Shown here: positions 33,879-45,900 of the stretch, one piece after another | Position numbering within the stretch: position 1 is the stretch's first letter | Layout of the letters: each line of letters begins with the position of its first letter | NCBI GenBank assembly: GCA_022393335.1 | Contig: JAJEKB010021113.1 | Location: 100,451 to 164,450, forward strand | Direction: 5' to 3' | DNA: 64,000 nucleotides | DNA from: Macrotrachela quadricornifera | Taxonomy: Eukaryota; Rotifera; Eurotatoria; Philodinida; Philodinidae | Program-made: the position numbers and the translations under genes | The notes under the pieces: model-generated | Told to the model about the DNA's origin: nothing | The model's input: the letters and a program-made list of their open reading frames with translations, nothing else | The model's database searches: none

Positions 33879-34058
33879 TGGCTCTTCTGTTCAAACTCAT
33901 CTTCAACACCTCGCTACGATTATCGAACACTCTACAATACCATTTACTATGGATTTGGTGTCCTGTACTCACTTCTCGAACAGTGTAACATCGCTGGTGG
34001 ATGTTCATCAAACACATCTATATCCATTATTAATTGTAATATCAGTTTAATTTTGTAA
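33879..34058 (+). pseudogene. Short protein-like remnant of unknown family
   Basis: A 59-codon open stretch between a TGA (33876-33878) and a TAA reads WLFCSNSSSTPRYDYRTLYN then YYGFGVLYSLLEQCNIAGGC. The mixed composition and the coherent reading just upstream of the TGA (KFSQNAS) suggest that an Arg codon became a stop. It may be a transposase tail. No family is assigned. Confidence 0.25.
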
Positions 34059-35388
34059 ACAAATTTGAAGAATAACAACAAAAGGAAAGTATGAGCAAAA
34101 AGACGACTTTCTTTCTAACACAAACACAAAAAACACCAACAATAGCCAAAGAATAGAAACTAGAAAAAATAGTTATCGTCTCTGCATATAATGTTGTTGA
34201 ACTCAATGATAACTTGTCTTGCGTGTAATCCATTGATCATTTGATCACATTGTTGTTAAGGATATTAATCGTAAAAAGCTCGTTAGAATAACGATCGAGC
34301 CGGCTAATAAGGATATGAGTGAATTCAATATGAATTCAATTTGTATAATTGGAAAATGATAGTGGACACCTTGAATGATGTTTTGATAGACGTCGAATGT
34401 TTCGTTGGTGCAATAAACGTCAAGGATTACGCCATCATCTTCTTCATTTGTTTATTAGTGTCACGCTGTTAATACTTTGACTGAATAGATATAGGTAAAA
34501 TGTAACGCGGTAACAGAGGAACTTATTATTCATGTTCAAGATGATTGTTTATTAGCTGCATGTTTGTATATTTGACATTGATTCAAACAATAACTATTAT
34601 CCTTGCTAGCATTTTCTCGTTTTTCTATCGGCTGACCCATATTGAATAACAAGCAGGTTAGCGCCAAACGATGAATGAATATCGTATTTACTTTAATCTT
34701 GTCTATATTTAATTTCTTGGTCACAACAATGATGATCATATAAGTGTGGTTCGTCTGATTTATAGATCACACTGATAATGTGTATTAGTTATCAAAAAAT
34801 GCACCACCTCTGTCTGATACCAGCTTGAAGTAAGAAATCACCTGATGTTTTATTTTGATAACTCTTACATTAGCACGAATATAATTATTGTTGTTTAATA
34901 ACTGTGCACAATAATTTTCGATTATCATCGATAACATTGAAATGAAACAGGATATTGTTTGTTTTATCAATTATACACGTTCGAATAATCGGCTTTAATA
35001 TTATGTTCATTATTAAAAGAAGTAAATGGATCATATAAGGTAGTATAATGTTTATCTTCAACTATTGTTGATAATAATGGTAAGAATGTAGTCTTTGATA
35101 GTCGTACTGCCAAGATGAGCTCATTGTAAGTGAAACTAACAAAGGATATACACATGGGTGACGTAGAAAATACCAGCAAAAATGAGGAAAAAAACAAAGG
35201 AGGGTAGAAGCAAACGTATCACTGTAACTGAATGAAACGAATGCGAAAAAAAGCAATAAAAAGCAAACTATGAAGATCCTAAGAGCAAAACGGATAAGCA
35301 TAGAACCAGAGAGAACAGAAACAAAAGATGCATAGAAAAAAATACATGATACTATGACAATGTAACAGTAAGTCTTGAAATTTTGTCT
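34059..35388. other. Intergenic, no gene recognised
   Basis: Several short minus-strand frames (34536-34739, 34785-34970, 34967-35301) have no motif. Part of this stretch should be the 3' untranslated region of the minus-strand coiled-coil gene, which ends at 35389. Confidence 0.35.
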
Positions 35389-37149
35389 TTAACATCCATC
35401 AGAATGTTCCATGATCGCATTCTGTAATGATTCTTGATCCACTTGAACCATATATTGATTTGCATAATTAGGATACCAATTATCATCTGCTATCATTCGT
35501 TCTGCTTCCGTAAAAGCATCAGATTTATCGGGAAAATGACCTTTCGCATAATTTATCGTTACTTCAGCTTCATCATATGCTTTGCTTTCAATAAATGCAG
35601 CGATCACCATTATAAAAGAATTGAAGATAATGTCTAGAGGCTGTTTCATAGCAGCTTCATTGAACTTGGAAACTGCTTTCTCATACATATCAAGTGCTAA
35701 TTCGATTTTAGTAGCTGCTTCTTTTAACTTTCCCTCATAGTATAACTTTAATCCTTGTTCATTGATTCTTAAAGCTTCGACTATATCCTTCCAACGGGCA
35801 ACAAGCTTTGAAGCTGGTTGTTCGCTTACGTATGTATCTTTCAATTGCTTCCAGTGATTTGCAGACTTTGAAAAGCACTGTGTGGCTGTTTCTCTCTGAA
35901 CAGTGTACTCATCAAATACCTGTTTATTTGCTATCTGTTTTTCTGCATCAATCATCGAGATTCGCTGCTTTTCAGCGTTCTTTTCACCTTCAATTCTAGC
36001 AACTCGCTCTGTCTCTTCCCTCTTTTCAGCTGCTCTCTGCGCTTCTGTAGCTTTTTCCTCTGCATCTGCAGCTCTTTTTTCTGCTTCTGCGATCTTCTTC
36101 TCTGCTACTCTCTGCGCTTCTACAGCCCTCTTTTCCGTTTCTGCGGCCCTCTTTTCCATTTCTGTGGCCTTCCTTTCTGCATCTGCAGCCCTCTTTTCGG
36201 CTTCTGTCGCCTTCTTTTCGGCTTCTGCAGCCTTCTTTTCTGCTGCTCTTTGTGCTTCTACAGCCTTCTTTTCCGTTTCTGCCGCCTTCTTTTCTGCATC
36301 TGCAGCCTTCTTTTCTGCTGCTCTTTGTGCTTCTACAGCCCTCTTTTCTATTTCTGCGACCTTCTTTTCTGCATCTGCAGCCTTCTTTTCTGCTGCTCTC
36401 TGTGCTTCCACAGCCCTCTTATCTGCCTCTGTACCCTTCTTTTCTGCTTCTATAGTCTTCTTCTCTGCTTCAGCGGTTTTCTTCTCTGCTGCTATCTGTT
36501 GTTCTCCTGCTCTCTGCGCTTGTTGTCTACACGCTTCTGCTATCCTCTGCGTCTCAACAGCCTTCCTTTCTGCGTCTGCGGCTTTCTTTTCTGCTACTCT
36601 CTGCAGTTCTTCCGCTCGCTGGGCTTTTTCTCTCCACGCTTGTTCTCGCGCTTCTGCGGCCTTCTTTTCTGCTATTGTCTTCTGTTCCGCTGTTCTTTGC
36701 GCTTCTGCTGCTCTCTGTGCTTCTGCTGCTTTCTCCGCTTCTGCTGCTTTCTGCGCATTTGCTGCATTCTGTGCTATTGTTATATTGTTTTTGAATATAG
36801 CCTCATTGGTGTAGCCACTTTCACAGGTATGATACGCTGCGTTAAAAAGTTTTTCAGCTTCTTCGAAGTTCTTTTCATTAAACAATGCTAACCCTTTTTT
36901 ATTTGCAGTTTCAGCGGCTGTGTTTTTTGTCTCACCTAGATAATCATCTCCATAGTAATATTCATAACTTTCTATACGATGTTCACCAACTAATTCACTA
37001 ATTCCGAGAGTAAAAATACCAGTAAGAGCTCTAACGTCTCCTTTTGTCTTACGAGTCTTTATTCGTTTCGTGACACCTCCCCTCAATGTTTCCGTTGTAT
37101 ATTCATATTCCACACCCCATTCAGCGGACGATACCAGATTCAGCGACAT
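35389..37149 (-). CDS. TPR-flanked Ala/Glu/Lys-rich coiled-coil protein, 586 aa
   Basis: A single-exon gene. Residues 1-75 form a unique head (EWGVEYEYTTETLRGG, YEYYYGDDYLG). Residues about 80-130 look like a TPR pair (KKGLALFNEKNFEEAEKLFN). Residues about 128-405 are an uninterrupted long helix of AEKKAAEAEKKA type with heptad spacing. Residues about 440-560 are again TPR-like (INEQGLKLYYEGKLKEAATK; YDEAEVTINYAKGHFPDK). No signal peptide or membrane segment is seen. Within the coil a unit of 25 residues (75 bp), R/QRAAEKKAADAEKKxAExEK then RAVEAQ, is tandemly repeated near 36240-36420. An acceptor-like TTTATATTTAG lies about 45 nt before the ATG. A cytosolic scaffold role is inferred; I know no characterised homolog. 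Likeness to TolA or LEA proteins is compositional only. Confidence 0.85.
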   Translation of the reverse strand: MSLNLVSSAEWGVEYEYTTETLRGGVTKRIKTRKTKGDVRALTGIFTLGISELVGEHRIESYEYYYGDDYLGETKNTAAETANKKGLALFNEKNFEEAEKLFNAAYHTCESGYTNEAIFKNNITIAQNAANAQKAAEAEKAAEAQRAAEAQRTAEQKTIAEKKAAEAREQAWREKAQRAEELQRVAEKKAADAERKAVETQRIAEACRQQAQRAGEQQIAAEKKTAEAEKKTIEAEKKGTEADKRAVEAQRAAEKKAADAEKKVAEIEKRAVEAQRAAEKKAADAEKKAAETEKKAVEAQRAAEKKAAEAEKKATEAEKRAADAERKATEMEKRAAETEKRAVEAQRVAEKKIAEAEKRAADAEEKATEAQRAAEKREETERVARIEGEKNAEKQRISMIDAEKQIANKQVFDEYTVQRETATQCFSKSANHWKQLKDTYVSEQPASKLVARWKDIVEALRINEQGLKLYYEGKLKEAATKIELALDMYEKAVSKFNEAAMKQPLDIIFNSFIMVIAAFIESKAYDEAEVTINYAKGHFPDKSDAFTEAERMIADDNWYPNYANQYMVQVDQESLQNAIMEHSDGC

Positions 37150-37576
37150 TTGTAATATAAGCCAACGACGGTTACTGATATTTCTTGTTTTATCTAAATA
37201 TAAAAATTATAGGAAGATGAAGAAATCATTATCAAAATTCAAATAACAATCAAGGTAAGACTGATGAGAAGTTTTATGATCGACTACCATGTCAAAGTCA
37301 ATATACGATCGCGGAGTTTTTAAAAAATTTTTCACTTTCTTTTTTTCTCTAATGTGAAGTAGTGTTACATATCTAGAAAGAAAGGATCGCATAAGATGCT
37401 GCATCGGTCCACGTGTGCCTCTTGTCACTGATTCGAAATGAGTTACATACAGGATGAAGGAGGGTGAAAAGAAGATCATTTTGACAGAAGATGTATGGTA
37501 CTTTACAATACCTTTTGATCCATAAGGTTCGTCGCAAGATGCACGAAAAAGAGTAAAAATTACAATTCAGCATTCA
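37150..37576. other. Upstream region of the coiled-coil gene
   Basis: Contains the presumed promoter and leader of the minus-strand gene that starts at 37149. Two overlapping minus-strand frames (37207-37573) have no motif. Confidence 0.35.
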
Positions 37577-38111
37577 GGTGTTGTTTGACTCTTGTTTCAG
37601 GACAGACGTTCTGTAAAAATCATTCATAGTGAATTCGATAGTCTGTTCGACTGGGAAGGTTTCCATTGACAAGTCATCTTTTCAACGATATCTCTCGCAC
37701 ATTGCCCTTCTCGACAGTAACGTTACTTGAACTACATTATCCATATCTCACCATGAGCACTTGTTCGATACATCCTTTTTAATAGCGACTTTCAAGCGCT
37801 ACAAAACCAGGGTTTCAATATTTTGAAAATCCTATTTTGGAGAATTTATCAGCTGTTATCATTTTCTCCGACTTTTGTTAGAAACAATTTTCTCTATTGA
37901 AATCACTATTTAGATTCTTTTCACTGTTTTCTATGATCGTAAATACGCATAATGTAGATCAAGTAACGTCACTGCCGAGAATGGTAATGTGCAAGACATA
38001 TTGTTGAAAAGATGACTCGTAGATGAAAGTTTTACTAGTAGAAAAGGTTATCAAATTCACTATGAACGACGTTTTAGACAACGTCTGTTCTGAACCAAGA
38101 GTCAAACACCA
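37577..38111. repeat. Terminal-inverted-repeat element of about 535 bp
   Basis: The arms are about 165 nt. The left arm (GGTGTTGTTTGACTCTTG...CAGGACAGACGTT...TCATAGTGAATT...GTCATCTTTTCAAC...GTAACGTTACTTGA) is matched in the same order by the reverse complement of 37950-38111. The spacer is about 200 nt and has no coding capacity. It is a MITE by structure. Confidence 0.8.
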
Positions 38112-39667
38112 TCTGAGTATTTAATTGCACTTTTGCTCTTTTCCCTTCATCTTACGATGGACCTTATGGGTTAAGAGGTTTTACAAAATACCATGTATTT
38201 GATCCCTGAATGATCTTCTTTTTATTCTCCTCCATTCTGTATGTAACTCAATTCGGATCAATGACAAAAGGCACAAATAGATCGATTCGGCATCCTATAC
38301 ACCCCTATCCCTTCCTTTTTTGATATGTGGGCATGCTGCTCTATTTTTAAAATAAATACACTCATCCCTTATAGAGGATAAGATATACTAAGTAATAACG
38401 GAGCAATCGAAAGTGGTATATTCACAAGAACTTCGCGGAAGACAATGTGAAATGAATCTATTTCGACGAAATGTTACACTATGTATTTGTTGATAAAAAA
38501 AATACTCGTGCAGAGCAATGGTGCTACTCCAGACTGCAGGACGTCGAAAGCCCATAAGCCAACATTTTCTCTCTTGTTACACAGTTTACTATAAACTAAC
38601 GATAATACTAACGAAACAAATTCATGTTATATAATATTTATTTATTCATTCGGAAGACTTCGACTACTTTACGCACGATGATCATTAGTTTGATCGAAAT
38701 TCTCCATGATTTACCACGTATTTAGAGAAAATCTAGTTGTGAAAGTCATTTTTCAAAAGATTCGGTGTAGTTTTTATTCGAATTTTCACAATTTAACAGA
38801 GGGTATTTTTACTGTTTTTGAGATGGTCGCATACCTTCAACCTATACGCCGCTATTTCTAGAGGAACAAGCAGTTTCGACAGAAACGATCGCGTATATCA
38901 GCTAATAAACTGAGAAACCGAATAAAAAAACATGACGAATCATATATAATATATTCGAACTCAAAAAGGGATTTTAATATGTATGTGGATTCATGGAGAG
39001 ATTGATCAGTCGATAAATCACAAGTTTTTCGTAAACTTTAAGACCTATTCATATTAAAAATCGGTTCAATTCTTAGTAGTAGTAGTAGTAGCATATAATC
39101 TGATCTCGTATTTTACTATGACTTCAGGGTGTATGACTTTCTCAAGAGTTCAGAATTCATGGAATTCGGTCACTGCTGCCATCTTTATGCGATTGTACAG
39201 TACATTGGTCAATTCAGCATTAGAGAAATATATATTGATTTTAGATGAGTTTTTATGCTGAGAAACGTTTGAGTATTCTTACAGAAAATCTTCTGAACCG
39301 GAATTTACTCATTTTTAGCTCTCACAAATTGAGTATGGGTTTGGGCGTGAATGAGGCTATTTCCTTAATCGTAACTCTACGGTCGCAAGTTCTCCAATAG
39401 AAAACAATCGAATAAACCTTATGTTCACAGGCCCATCTAGGAAGAACCGATTTATAGCAAAATACTATATAGATACAGATATGTGAAACTCTGTGCGCAA
39501 ACATATGCATCTTTCGATGTTTTTCTTCCTGCTCCAGATAAGCTACCATTACTATCCTGTACATTAACATTTTCTTAAATAATATGTTGTAAACGGATCT
39601 AGTGCTTGATAAAGAATGAATAGAATAGAGTTTCATCTATAACAGATGTGTGTTGTCAGTTAGAGCT
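38112..39667. other. Intergenic, no gene recognised
   Basis: Only a short trinucleotide tract (AGT repeated about six times, 39076-39093) stands out. The minus-strand frame at 39322-39636 has no motif. Confidence 0.35.
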
Positions 39668-39993
39668 TGATGCACCAATAAAAATCCACGATGTGCCTCA
39701 ATCTTGTATTTATATCATAAAAAAACACAACGTTATTATGAAATAAAATGTTATAGTGTCTAGATCTAGAAAGCGATGTGAATGTATGAGTAAAAGTGCA
39801 TCAGTAATTGTTCACTGGTGCTGATGCGTTCCTCGATTATAGTAGTTTTATATACCTAATTCTGTTAGCATCCTCAACTACGGACCAATTAATAAGCTAA
39901 GCACATCGACATTTTATTTTATAGTGATATGTTGTTTTTCCGCATTATATGTACAAGGTTGAGGCACATTCTCGCTTCCTATTGGTACGTCGA
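39668..39993. repeat. Terminal-inverted-repeat element of about 325 bp
   Basis: The left arm has CACCAATAAAAATCC then GATGTGCCTCAATCTTGTA and ATAAAATGTTATAGTG. The reverse complement of 39895-39993 has ACCAATAGGAAGC, AATGTGCCTCAACCTTGTA and ATAAAATGTCGATGTG. Arm length is about 95 nt with about 85% identity by eye. Non-coding. Confidence 0.65.
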
Positions 39994-42989
39994 GCTTTAA
40001 ATGACAACATACACACATTGACTATCGAGCACTGAATCCGTTTACAGCATGTTATTTAACACAAGACGAGGGTGCGCGATAGTGAGGATACACATAGTTT
40101 ATCTGGAACAGGAAAAAAATATGGAAAGATGCACATGCTTGTGCACAGAATTTCACATACCCATATCTATGAAGTGTAGCTATAGATCAGTTTTTCTAGA
40201 TGGAGATATAAAAGTCTTGACGTCATGAGAAAAAGGTTTGTCCAACATTATGACTGTCGTAAAGAGAAAAACACAATAGTAAAAAATAACCGATTCATCG
40301 ACAGACAGCTATCGGTCTGAGTATTCATTTTCTGTATTATCGTTTTCTTTTTTCTCTTCTTATTCTTCTCTCTTGCTCACTTATACGTGTAAATCTTTGT
40401 TCTTCATCTACCCTTTATCAGTTATTTTTGACGTGATTCTCTTCTCTTCCATTTGTGTCGTGTCGTTTTTACCATACCATTTTTTTTCTTCCTTTCAGTT
40501 ATTAAGCAAGAAAAAAACACATATACTTCCAACAGGAATTATATCCATTATAAAATACCGGTTCTCCAAGGCACGGTAACGATATTTTTTTTTCTTTTGA
40601 ACGATACTTGATTGTCGAAAGTTAAAGACAATATAAAAACGGTATAGTATAAACGTTATATGTCAGTCTTCCTATCCTTTGAATAAATACTTTTGGTGTA
40701 TTACTATCATGGATATTGGAAAAATGAATCACATATATGTCAGAACCGTTACAAAAATCAATCATAAAAACAGTGTGGAAGCCTAAAGTGAGTGATTGAA
40801 CATCATTTAAAGAGCATGTTCACTGAGTAGGGCCGCTTTTATGAGAACTAGAATCCTATTTACAGATCTGCTATGTAAGGCTCTGCTCGATAATTAAGGG
40901 TTGTTCCAGACAAATGGGAACGTTGTATAGTTCTGGCGAACAAAAATGCCAAACATTGAAAGACTCGCTATTCAAGAATAGTGAATCAAAAAAGATTCTG
41001 TCTAATACTGTGAATCTCTGTGAGGTTTTGTCAGAACCTCAATCATAAAAAGGTGTCAATTGAAAAGTGTGAAACAAAGAAGGTTCTGTCCAATAGTCTA
41101 GAACCTTCTAGAATTTTATCAAAAAGTTGCTGAACTATGGAAATCGCTCTCTACAAAGACACCGAAACAGCAAAGATTCTGTCAGTTCTACAACACTCTT
41201 CAAGATTTTTTTTATCAGAATAAGATATTATAGAATAGTTTGAATAAGAAAAAATTGTTGGTTGATCATCTAACAATTATGAAATCTTTTCTTGAAACGC
41301 TTGGAACAAAACAAGTTTCCGGCCATTCGATTTAGAATCTATCCAATGGGGCTATTTCAGCACGTATATTTTCATTGTTTCATATAGCGATACATCATCA
41401 TATCAATTCAATAATTTTTTAGAACAATCGAAAAATGTTTGTACCCACTTCAAAAATCAAGACACAATTAGTTTTTTTCTCTTTTAGCATTGTCACTTTG
41501 TGTCTATCGCTCAACCACTATTTTTTTAAGAATTAGCTAACAGATTTGATGAACTATTTGTAGAAACACATATAGATGCAAATAGGCGTGAAAGCATACA
41601 CACACGACTCACATATCTAGGTAGATATATCAATATACGGTTAGAGGAAGACACTGGAAACCACATGGATATAAACCAATAGGTATATAGTTATAAGTGT
41701 AAATTTATAAGACTACGTACATATATAACTCGAGGAGGAAATAACTAACCTCAAGGATTCAAATTCCCGAAGAACTTAAAAAACTTCAAAGAACTTTACA
41801 GGACCTCAAGAAATTTTCATAAACTTTGTGGTAATCTATGGCATTTTCAAGCCATTAAACGATCCCACGGCTGAAGTTTCTAGTGTTTCCCCATCAATGT
41901 ATAGATATATGGGTAAGTGTTAAGACTGTATAATTATAAAGCTATAGTTATAAGGATATAGTTATAAGATCATAGTGGCCACAGTATAGATACAGGAAGA
42001 AAACCACCAAAGTGACGAGACATTTTATATGCCGAACCCAACGATTTTTGGACAATAAATGAAAATGAATCCTTCACTTTACTGTAGAACTAGTTTTAAT
42101 GGGAAATTGGGAAAAGTTTCACTAGTTTTGTGCAGAACCCTCTTTCAGACAGAACTCTTTTTCAGGTTTCTCTGCAGTGCCCGAAGTCAGAGTTGACCAG
42201 AAGGTTCTGTAAACTAGTGGCGTAACCAAGAGAAAGTATGGACAGGATGATCTTGTCCACCAAGAGATTTGAGCATCTTCGTCGGATTTTATAGTTTTCG
42301 TCATCTTCGTTACGCCAATGATCTGAATAGTAATGTAATGACGCTTAGAACCTCCTTAAGCTCTTCACAGTCATTTAAGTGATTCTATGAACATAAATTT
42401 TAGCTACGAGTTGCCGGATTTTTCATATCAAAGAAATGACACGAAAGGAAGTATGCGAGTTCCACACTTCAGCTTCAAAGAAGCTGCGTTAATCAGATAT
42501 TTTTGGTAAAATTTTAAAGAATTAAATATAGCAGTTTTCAATTCTCTTTTCGTTACACTCACTGCAACAGTACATTGTCTTGTTTCTCCGTTTATAATGT
42601 AACAAAGTCTATCATGTTGCATATTTTAAAATCTGCAAAGATAATCCTATTAGTTTTTTAATATCACATCAAAACGTGTTTGGAAACACTACGGTTTTGA
42701 CTGGTTCTTATAAAAAACACAAAAGTCAAATCGTTCATTTAGCTTTGCAATACCACCATTTCAGCTGTTTACAAAAGTCGAGTAAATTTTCTAATTTCCA
42801 TGATGGAAAGAAACAAGCGGAAACTACGGTCTAAACCAAATTTTTTTTCTCGAGCAAAGAACAGTGGAATTATGTTTCTCAAAAATAAGAACGATTTTAG
42901 TAATTCGGTTCATTTATTGATAATCAACCGGCATTAGTATTAGTCACACTATTTATTTTTCTAATTGCATCATTTCTAGATCATAAAAA
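39994..42989. other. Intergenic, with degenerate short repeats
   Basis: No gene is recognised. From about 40880 to 41340 there is a degenerate repeat built on AAGATTCTGTC...AGAACCT words, with a related composition near 62750-63020. At 41630-41970 short ATATAGTTATAAG words recur. The right end carries the leader of the giant gene; an acceptor-like CATTTCTAG ends at 42979. Confidence 0.4.
42970..42989 (+). promoter_or_regulatory. Probable splice acceptor of a leader exon or trans-spliced leader
   Basis: TCATTTCTAG ends at 42979 and is followed by a 10 nt leader and the ATG of the giant gene. A pyrimidine-containing AG so close to the start fits either a short 5' intron or spliced-leader addition, which is known in bdelloid rotifers. 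No donor or leader gene was identified here. Confidence 0.35.
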
Positions 42990-45900
42990 ATGATAACTGA
43001 AAAAAATAAGAAACCGTCAGAAACATTGTACATTATTATCAATGAACAAGATCTTAATAATGAAGATACTCTCCAAAATGAATACAAACAAATTGTTCAA
43101 AATTATATTAAGAATAGTTATTCAACAATTGAACAAACGATTGAAGATTATCTCAACAAAAAGACATCATATCTTTTCGGTATTACAAACTTACATGAAT
43201 CGAATGCTGGTAAAAATGAAGAAGAAGAAGAAAACGATAACAATCAACATTGGATTAATTTTAATGTAATTAAATCCAATGGAAAACTATTTGTATTTAT
43301 TATTGATTCAGTTGAATGTAAGGTAGATGAAAATGAGAAAAAGATTCAGTTTAAAAAGTTATTAACAAATACGATAAAAGAAGATATTGAGTTTTTTGAA
43401 TATGATAATCGAGATATATCTGGCATTTTTGTTAGAAATATTGACATTGCATTTAGTCATATTGAAAATTTCATTCATTTCTTAAACAATGAAAAACAAG
43501 AAATAGAAAGAAAATTTAAAGAATCGAAATTTTTTGAGAAAAATAATCAGTCAATCAAATTTGAAAAATTAATTGTAGAGCAAGGATTAACAATGAGAAT
43601 ACGAACAAAAGTAACATTGCAAAAAATTTTATCTCCATTGAAATCTATTATTGATAGTGATAGTGAATATAAATTACCAGGACAGGATCAATTAAAAATG
43701 CTCAGTAGCATATTGGCTAGTAAAAATTTTTTACCAAGAGACAATGATAAAATTGATCTTATAAAAGAAGTAATTCATTTTTTGGTCATATTTAAAGATA
43801 GAGGACAAGAATTGAATGGCGAAATAAAGAAAAATATTAAAAAGTATTTTCTAGAAAATCGAAATAAATATCAACAAAATATTAATGAATTTAATACCAG
43901 GTTACATGAAAATAGTCGAGATACAATTATTCAAGGTTGTTTAGATTTAGCTTTAAGAGATCGAATAACATTCTTAGTTAATATCAATAGATTAATACCA
44001 GAGGAAATCAATCTAAACGATATTGATCAATTTTTCAAATTATTTAGTGAAAAACATCAACAACAAAAATTAGAAAATCAAAAAAATGAATTAGAAAATC
44101 AATTCAAAATTGTTAAGGAAGAGTCAATTAGAATCAGTAATGAGATAAGTGACATACAAGAAAAACTTGATTACTACACAAGAATATCTGAAATTAGTCA
44201 AAAATTGAATATTAATGATTTGATTATTATATTAGGAGATAAACTTGAATTATATAATAATAAAGAAGACTTTTCTTTTTCTCAACAAACACTTGAGAAA
44301 ATAATAGAAATTGGAAAAATAACAGAAAATAATCAAGTAGCTTTAGCAATTCTTAAAATATTAAATTTCAATGAAAAACTTTTATCTGATACTGAACAGA
44401 AACTTGAAGAATTAGAGGAAATATTAGATAATATTTTACCGCAAATTTCACAGGAGAAGACTCGACTTATTTTAATGCTCTCAGAAAAACTGAAAACTAT
44501 CAATAATTCAAGTTTATTAAAATTTCTACATCAGACATTAATCGACAATCCGCATTTGACAGAACGTAAAGAAGCATTGGAGATTTTACAATCATCAAAA
44601 GTTGAGCTAGATAATTTGAAATATATTAATGAAACAATTAAATTAGAAGAAAAATGTTTAAAAAATGATTCCAGTATTGTTGAAGATTGTTTAAAACATG
44701 TTAAAATGAAAAATAAACTCACATTTAATTGTTTTGAAGAGTTAAAAAAATATTTTCATGTTAACAAAACTATTCAAACAATCATCGAAATTATTGAACA
44801 AGAAATACAAAATTTACCAAAATGTTTTATTGAAAATATTTTAAAATACATTCAATCATCACCATGGAAAACTACTAATCAAATGAATATATTTCAACTG
44901 AGTAAATTATTATTTAAAAATAAACAAATCAATTTAAATGATATTCCAAATATTGGAGAATTAATTGACAATTACAAATCTTATGGAGATGAAATTTTTG
45001 ATTTATTATTTCTTGAATATCAAAATGGAAATGATATTCCAAAAGATCTTCTTCTCAAATTGAAAACAGCTGGAAAAACCAATGAATATGCACAAAATCT
45101 AATCAAATTAATAGAAAAAACTCCTACAGATATTGATATATTAAAAAATCCAAGAATTAGTCTAAAAGCACGAAAAACTGCTCTAGAGAATATTATCCAA
45201 AACAAACAAAATTATACATCATCTACAATGAAATTATTACAATCACTAATCATATTTGATATCAACTTAAGAACCGATGCATTTAAAGCATTGATCACAA
45301 TATTACCAAATAATTTCAGTCAAACAATTGATTTTAATATTGATTTAATTGAAATTGGAAAATGTATCGAAAACGACGAGAATCTTTCCATTGATGATTT
45401 AACTCGTTTACTATATAAGGATAAAATGAATGAAAATTTCGCAGGAGTTCTACCAATAATAATAAACCGAATTGTAAATTCACAAGTTTCTGTTGATGAG
45501 GCTAACCGAGCTTTAGAATTATTAACTGAAATATCTGGTGTAAAACAAAATGAAAAAATCATTTACGATCAATTGCAATATTTGTTGAACATTGCGTTTG
45601 ATACAACGAAGAACAAACTTCGGGAAAATATTATTAGAATTATTCAAAATTCAATAAATGAATATGAACAAAATAATATTCAAATATTTAAAGATCAAAT
45701 TGAATCTTGTTTAGCAGATGAATTACGTGAACTTGTCATTTTACAAACATTAAAATTCGATGGTAATTCATTGAAGAATTTGAAAAGAAGTGTTCAACAA
45801 GGATGTGCAATAACTGAAGATCAAGTGAATATATTAATTGATACTCTGATAAATTTTGATGAACAGAGACAAAAGCAATATTTCTACTCAGAAATAACTG

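Noticed and set aside
35903..36891. Long plus-strand open frames (303 and 213 codons) opposite the coiled-coil gene
   Set aside because: They are antisense shadows of the Lys/Glu/Ala-rich repeat; composition is Phe/Cys/Ser-only low complexity and the minus-strand gene explains the openness.
35389..37149. Idea that the coiled-coil protein is a desiccation-related LEA protein
   Set aside because: The resemblance is only Ala/Glu/Lys composition; the period is 7/25 residues rather than the 11-residue LEA motif, and TPR-like flanks argue against it.
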